From Lasioglossum baleicum (Eukaryota > Arthropoda > Insecta > Hymenoptera > Halictidae): a stretch of DNA of 64,000 nt. The stretch spans positions 9,128,001-9,192,000 of the forward strand of contig NC_134934.1 of the NCBI RefSeq assembly GCF_051020765.1, given 5' to 3'. The notes beneath the pieces are model-generated. The model saw only the letters and a list, made by a program, of their open reading frames with translations, made no database searches and was not told the DNA's origin. Position numbers and translations under genes: made by a program. Of this stretch, positions 58,987 through 64,000 are shown one piece after another; the stretch's first letter is position 1, and the number at the start of each line of letters is the position of its first letter.

Positions 58987-61900
58987 ATGGCAGATGTACC
59001 TACAGATGCACCACAACGTAAGTACACGTGCGACCAAGTACTCGTGATATTTCACGTTATATTCAATCAAGTGTTTATACTGTTTCACGTGAAATGTCAA
59101 GTGCCTGTAGAAGATTAAATTTACAGAAAATCTTTGCGCATCTGTTAATACATTCAATATTTATTTGTCAAGTATGAGGTTATGCTATATACGTTATTGC
59201 AGTGTTTATGCAAAATAAAAAGTTTGTGCATCAATTGCAAGACGCAGGAGCTAAATATAAATATATATTCTTCATTAACAATTTGTATATGTGGTGAAAA
59301 TAATATATATTCATACTCTTAAAGTCTTTTAATATTTTCACTGTTTTAAATTGCACTTGCTCATGTTTGTTATAAATGCATCAAATCCGGAGTCTAATTA
59401 TAATACTCTGCAACAGTTTTAAGGATTACACGCCTTACAGCGGATTCGAATAAATTTCATAGTACAATCACTTGGTCAGGAATTTTTACGGATTTACGAA
59501 TTTCTCTATTTGTAAACTTTCAGATGTACACTTATAAAATTCGTTTCTGTGTATGTGTTTGACATTAAAAACATGTAATATCTTTTTAGATTGTCCTGGT
59601 ACAACTAGCCAAGATGCTGGTAAAGCATCTATGTGTGCTGGATGTCCGAATCAAACATTGTGCGCATCCGGCGCTACGAAACAACCTGATCCTGGCATAG
59701 CTCTTGTGAAAGAAAGACTTTCCAATGTCAAAAATAAAATACTTGTACTGTCCGGTAAGGGTGGAGTTGGGAAAAGTACTATAACATCGTTGGTATCCAG
59801 ATCTTTAGCAGCGAACAATTCTCAAACAAATGTTTGTATTTCTTCCCATAAATTTCACTTCGAAAACAATTATGCTTTTTAATACTCTAATTGTCCACTG
59901 GTACTTTAATACTTGTTCGGTGAATTAACGTTTAGAATACAATTAGTGATTAAGAAAGGCTTACCCTTCTCCCTATACCAAGAATGTCCATATTGTTTTC
60001 TATATACATTCATGATACCATAGTTACCTTTAGTAGTAGAGGTTCACTGAAGTTTATGATGTTACTTTCACCGATAGTACATTCTATACTGACACAGATA
60101 CTTTGCTATTAGTTACATGATTTTCGGATTCGATTGTTCTTGATGATCTTAAACCATCAGTTATTTATAATTATATGATAGTCGTAAAGACTAAGAAATA
60201 ATAGTATGCTTTTGAATACACAGGGCAAGTTACCTAGTGTACTAACTTAAAGTTGCTTGTAATCATCCGTTCTAACGAATTATACATTTTCTAGCTGATT
60301 TTCATTGCATGCTCCATAGATAATTAGCACAGTACAGCTTGTCAAATCTAGCTGTGCAGCTGAATGTCCCCCGCTGCGCAATGGTAAATAGGCGGAACTT
60401 CGCAATGATAGAGAACTGATCGCCACCTGTCAAACGATGCACGTGGCGACAGTTCAGTTAAAAAGCAAAGTGACAAAAGTGTATTCACGCAAACATATAA
60501 ACAGTTGTTTTGTATGTTTACTGCTGTAAGAAGTAATGGACAATACGCACTCTTCTGTCGAGGTGTGTATTACCGTTCATATGTTGCATCCTTCTCTCGT
60601 CGAGTGCGGTCTTTGTTTTTGACTGCGCATTCCTAAGTTTTGGTCAACCGCACAGCTAGATTTGACAAGCTGTACGTTTTCACTGTTACCAAATATTATT
60701 GAATTCATGAGTAATTTTAAATCACCACGTTAGGTGATTCGCTCTATTTATATATACTTGAATAAAACAGTTTTTATGTGACACCTCTATTACAAATCCA
60801 ACAGGTTGCTGTATTGGACATCGATATTTGCGGACCATCTCAGCCAAGAGTATTGGGGGCGATAGGGGAACAAGTTCATCAAAGTGGATCAGGATGGTCT
60901 CCAGTAGTAAGCATTGTTCACAAATATAAAATATTTTTGGTACGTTATACAATACGCTACTACATAAGTAAATTTGAAATATCTCTCAGTATATAGAGGA
61001 CAACTTATCTCTGATGTCCATTGGATTTTTGCTTGCTAGTCCCGAAGAAGCAGTAATATGGAGAGGACCGAAAAAGAATGGTAATCCATTGCTGTTTCTC
61101 TTGTATATGATGATTACAGACTATATTTTGTATCATACATTTTTATGAATTTTAGGAATGATCAGACAATTTCTGTCAGAAGTCGATTGGGGCAGTTTGG
61201 ACTATCTGATTTTAGACACACCGCCAGGAACATCGGACGAACATTTATCAGTAACATCTTATCTTAAAGATGCTGGTATTACAGGAGCAATAATTGTTAC
61301 AACTCCGCAACAAGTTGCTTTATTGGACGTAAGAAAGGAGATCGATTTTTGCAGAAAAGTAAACATACCAATTCTAGGCGTTATCGAAAATATGAGTATT
61401 TTCGTATGCCCCAAATGTAAAGCAAGTATCAAGGACGATAATACGTTAAGGGACTAGACTCGTTTTTCCAGGATGCAAGGGTGCGGGATGCGCGTTCTCA
61501 TTTCTCGATAATGCATGCGGTGGGGGGTTTTTCAGTAGTCAAAAGCGCTACATAAAAGTATATATGAGTATATAAAAGAAATACTGTGACAAAACATTAC
61601 ATTGAGACGCCTTATTTTAAATATATTTTGTATATTTTCGATAAACTAAAGGTGGTCAAATACTTACGGACGGTAGTGTAGCTATAGCTATTTTCATAAA
61701 GCTGCGTCAGCTACATGTTGCTGAATAATGCAAATTACGCCTCACAAACGTAAAAATAGGACTTTTGAGGGCGATCGCGACCTAGATTGATCTTTTATCT
61801 AGCGTTATCTAGCATTTCCGAGAAATGAGGCCGCGAAATAATGCCGCACCCTTGCAACCCTGGAAAAGAGTCTACCCCTTTAATACGGTTAATACGATAT

Positions 61901-62259
61901 TTCATGATTTGATAATTACATGGCACCATTTATATACAGGAGCCTACCGAGATATTCCCTGCGTCAACAGGTGGTGGCCGTGCGATGGCTGAAGAATTTA
62001 ATGTTGATTTTTTTGGTTCTTTACCATTAGATCCTCTATTAGCCAGGTGTTGTGACGAAGGTAAAAACTTTCTGACCGAACTTCCGGAGTCGCCAACTGT
62101 TCTAGCGCTACAAACGATTGTACAGAGTGAGTGTGTTACACATATTTCTGGTTGCTTTGTAATCCTATGCTCTATAAGTTTAGCGTGGAACATTTTATTT
62201 CAGAAATCGTGGATAAATGCGAAAATAAGAAAGAAAGTAATGAAATCGATTCAACGTGA
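58987..62259 (+). CDS. NUBP1: Cytosolic Fe-S cluster assembly factor NUBP1
   Basis: P-loop ATPase scaffold of the cytosolic iron-sulfur assembly pathway, partner of NUBP2. Seven exons: 58987-59017, 59590-59831, 60805-60906, 60990-61080, 61156-61421, 61940-62126 and 62204-62259, giving 324 aa (human 320). The N-terminal four-cysteine motif (CPG…MCAGCPNQTLC) binds the cluster. The Walker A is LSGKGGVGKST, and other blocks are LDIDICGPSQPRV, GEQVHQSGSGWSPV, VIWRGPKKNG, DTPPGTSDEHLS, and the C-terminal CPKCK pair. Exon 5 can be joined in frame to exon 6 (EPTEIFPASTGG) only if the donor is AAA|GCAAGT, a GC-AG intron. The two GT donors tried nearby at phase 1 both lead to stop codons. Introns 1 and 2 contain MITE or foldback DNA and intron 5 a TTAA element. 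Confidence 0.94.
59210..59396. mobile_element. Degenerate MITE of the AGACTGCGGAT family, NUBP1 intron 1
   Basis: The right end, ATGCATCAAATCCGGAGTCTAAT, matches the family terminus. The left side is decayed (GTTTATGCAAAATAAAAAG). The boundary on the left is uncertain. Confidence 0.45.
60335..60672. mobile_element. TA-flanked foldback in NUBP1 intron 2
   Basis: The termini CAGCTTGTCAAATCTAGCTG and its inverse ending at 60672 each adjoin TA. Internal GC-rich sequence includes further short inversions (GATCGCCACCTGTCAAACG region). About 338 bp. Confidence 0.75.
61422..61427 (+). promoter_or_regulatory. GC-type splice donor of NUBP1 intron 5
   Basis: GCAAGT follows codon AAA of the CPKCK motif. 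It is the consensus form of the minor GC-AG donor class. It is required to keep exon 6 in frame (see gene entry). Confidence 0.7.
61446..61883. mobile_element. TTAA-flanked (piggyBac-like) MITE in NUBP1 intron 5
   Basis: Bounded by TTAA at both ends, with termini TTAAGGGACTAGACTCGTTT and AAAGAGTCTACCCCTTTAA. A second inner pair is GGATGCAAGGGTGCGG facing CCGCACCCTTGCAACCC. It shares the TTAAGGG-start and the CGTAAAAATAGGACTTTT word with the element at 20042-20249. Confidence 0.8.
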
Positions 62260-62960
62260 AAAAAGATGATGTCTCTTTAAATATTAACGAAATAGCCATG
62301 TGTATATTAAAATTCTGTATAAATATAATAAATAATTGACATCCTTTTTCGTACATATAGATGTTTCCGTGCCGTAATTCCAATGTATTTGTATACTTAT
62401 TATGGAAGATAACGAACAACTCGTGCATATTTTGTAATAATTTCTCAATGTGGACCCAGTGTTCAGTGATGCCAGATGCGGGGAGCCACGGTGAAATGAT
62501 GTACCCCCTCTCTGATGACGGGGAATGAGTGGGACGAATGGAAGACACGTTGCACCCGTTGCACGTGCCCGATGGGGACCGTGGAGTGTGCGCCTGCGCA
62601 CGGTGCTGGAATGGAATAGTGGAAGGGGTAAGGAGGAGAGTACATGAGCGCCGTTTGGAGCTCATTCTGGCATCACTGCGACCAGATTATAATTTGTGAG
62701 GTATCAGATTAATTTGTAATTAGACATAGCGTAGAGTAGAATATGTATAAATGAAAGATCTACAAAACGTATTTTTTAAATTTTCAATTTAGGTCCACAT
62801 AAGAAAGTTGTAAGAAACAACTTTTAGTACTTTCTTTGCAATTCCGACCAGTGAATAAATTGTTCAAAAATTTTATTTCACGTCATGTAGTAATTATTTG
62901 AACTTTTTTTTTCATTTCTTGTTGATATTTGCCAAAGCTTATTCCGAGGGTTTCATAGGA
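62260..62960. other. Spacer between NUBP1 and the virus-like region
   Basis: AT-rich flanks surround a GC-rich block of about 215 bp (62464-62678) with hAT-like ends. No gene was seen. It marks the boundary between the conserved gene and the foreign-looking coding region. Confidence 0.45.
62464..62678. mobile_element. hAT-like MITE
   Basis: A 13-bp perfect inverted terminus, CAGTGATGCCAGA / TCTGGCATCACTG, encloses GC-rich unique sequence. CAGTG-type ends are usual for hAT elements. No clear 8-bp target duplication remains, so it is probably old. Confidence 0.6.
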
Positions 62961-64000
62961 ATGGACCGCAATTTCGGAAGACGCGCACAATTCCGGGGAA
63001 GACCCCAAGGAAACGATTACGAACACCTTTTTTCGGGTGTATCAGTTGGACCATTAGTGCCAATGTACACTTTTGGGCACAATCTCGACATGTCGACGTT
63101 TCCATTACTTGTCGACCTGACATACCGAAACCTCCTGACTGTGGATGGGCGTCTAAGGCAAAAGATGCCCTATTGTGCCTTCCTACACTACTGCACAACG
63201 CTGCTTAACGCTACCATGATTGACGTAAAGCAGAACAAGGAAAACGTTCGGTGTCACTTGAGATACTCTGTTCCTGAGTCTATAGGAGATTTTTTTCTCT
63301 TATCGCCGACACAGCTACTGCAGACGGCGATCACATACGGGTACACATTCCTGAGATAGCTATTCCGGCGAAGGGTGATAACAATGGCACCTTTGGACCT
63401 GTGACCGCTGATACTCACAATGTTTATGAGTGTTATGTTTGTCCGGTCACTACGCGCCGACGATTGGAGGCTACGCTTGCCAGGAATTAGAACTGGACTC
63501 CACTTCCCGATCATTTAATTCCGGAGGGGCTGCAAGCTACGCCCAACTTTTTAGGGTTTGGGCCAATCGAAGATTTGTACCCTGAAGGCTATAACGCAAT
63601 TACAGGCTTAAACTTTCCACCTGATGATGATGCCTCATTAGAGGGTAGGTTACAACTATCGTATCAGTTGATGGCGCAAGTTAACTGTACACTCAGAGAG
63701 ATGGAGAACAAGTACAAAATGTGTAGTGCAATGTCCGAGAAGCAGGTAGTCCCTGGATTTGTGGGATACCTTGAAGTTACCCAACCCGTACCAAGTACAA
63801 AAGATCTGAGCTCCGTGGATGCTATGGTTCTAACGAGTAGCAATTGCGAACATTCAGTTGCCAATATGACGGATATACATGGGTTGAAGCGGAACAGGAC
63901 GATTGCTGCTCCTGGTTTCTGCATGGTACGAGCAATGCTCAAGCACCCGATGGGTGGATGGATACGCGCAATCTTAATTTTGAATGTGCTGGTGTCTTCT
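62961..64000 (+). pseudogene. Broken virus-like or element-like coding region, cut by window edge
   Basis: Not recognised to family. An ATG at 62961 opens a frame of 132 codons ending TAG at 63357-63359. Its product starts MDRNFGRRAQFRGRPQGND, an Arg/Gly-rich beginning, followed by a folded-looking segment. From the seven-T run at 63290-63296 onward, the neighbouring frame is open and continues the same protein-like composition to the window end. It is interrupted only by a TAG at 63488-63490. This suggests one ancestral long protein damaged by a frameshift (or sequencing slip) at the T run plus one nonsense codon. There are no introns, the codon use is more balanced than in neighbours, and no host family is recognised, all of which fit an integrated viral or retroelement gene. 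A capsid or nucleoprotein is only a guess. Confidence 0.5.

Overview
The window is animal nuclear DNA, most likely from an insect. The genes are intron-rich with GT-AG boundaries, the spacers are AT-rich, and the gene families are those of an arthropod: PDGF/VEGF-type Pvf factors, an HDAC1/Rpd3-like deacetylase, and Tpr/Megator. The dense short inverted-repeat transposons (TA- and TTAA-flanked foldbacks) would suit an ant, bee or wasp. The order is inferred and was not tested. All exon joins were derived by hand from splice sites, phase and family resemblance.

Layout: DNAAF4, a dynein assembly factor (+, 1462-4808); a small PDGF/VEGF factor (-, 6361-5464); a second PDGF/VEGF factor with one coding exon (+, 12980-13498), followed by a degenerate tandem array of its own 3' end; Tpr/Megator, the nuclear-basket protein (-, 30093-16850, 16 exons); HDAC1/Rpd3 (+, 31536-34847); an SLC38A10-like transporter (+, 36922-40207); MCMBP (+, 41238-44772); a CIMIP2/FAM166-like ciliary microtubule inner protein (-, 49923-45233); COX11 (+, 54087-55360); a tektin-3-like gene (-, about 57978-55534, first exon unresolved); NUBP1 (+, 58987-62259); and, running off the right edge, a broken virus-like or element-like coding region (+, 62961-64000). 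The genes are separate transcription units. There are divergent pairs (the two growth factors; Tpr/HDAC1) and convergent pairs (MCMBP/CIMIP2-like; COX11/tektin). Three of the twelve coding regions (DNAAF4, CIMIP2-like, tektin) belong to axoneme families, which in insects mainly means sperm flagella and chordotonal neurons. COX11 and NUBP1 serve metal-cofactor assembly.

Most of the remaining sequence is transposon-derived. One MITE family, with termini close to TAGACTGCGGATnTTTATGCA, recurs about ten times in introns and spacers. There are two elements bounded by TTAA, a pogo-like element nested inside another MITE, and several long foldbacks. The points most worth checking are: the exon-tail array behind the second growth factor; a likely GC-AG intron in NUBP1 with a TTAA element 24 bp from the donor; a 90-nt stop-free intron in Tpr; the iterated-motif hairpin in MCMBP; and the broken virus-like region at the right edge.
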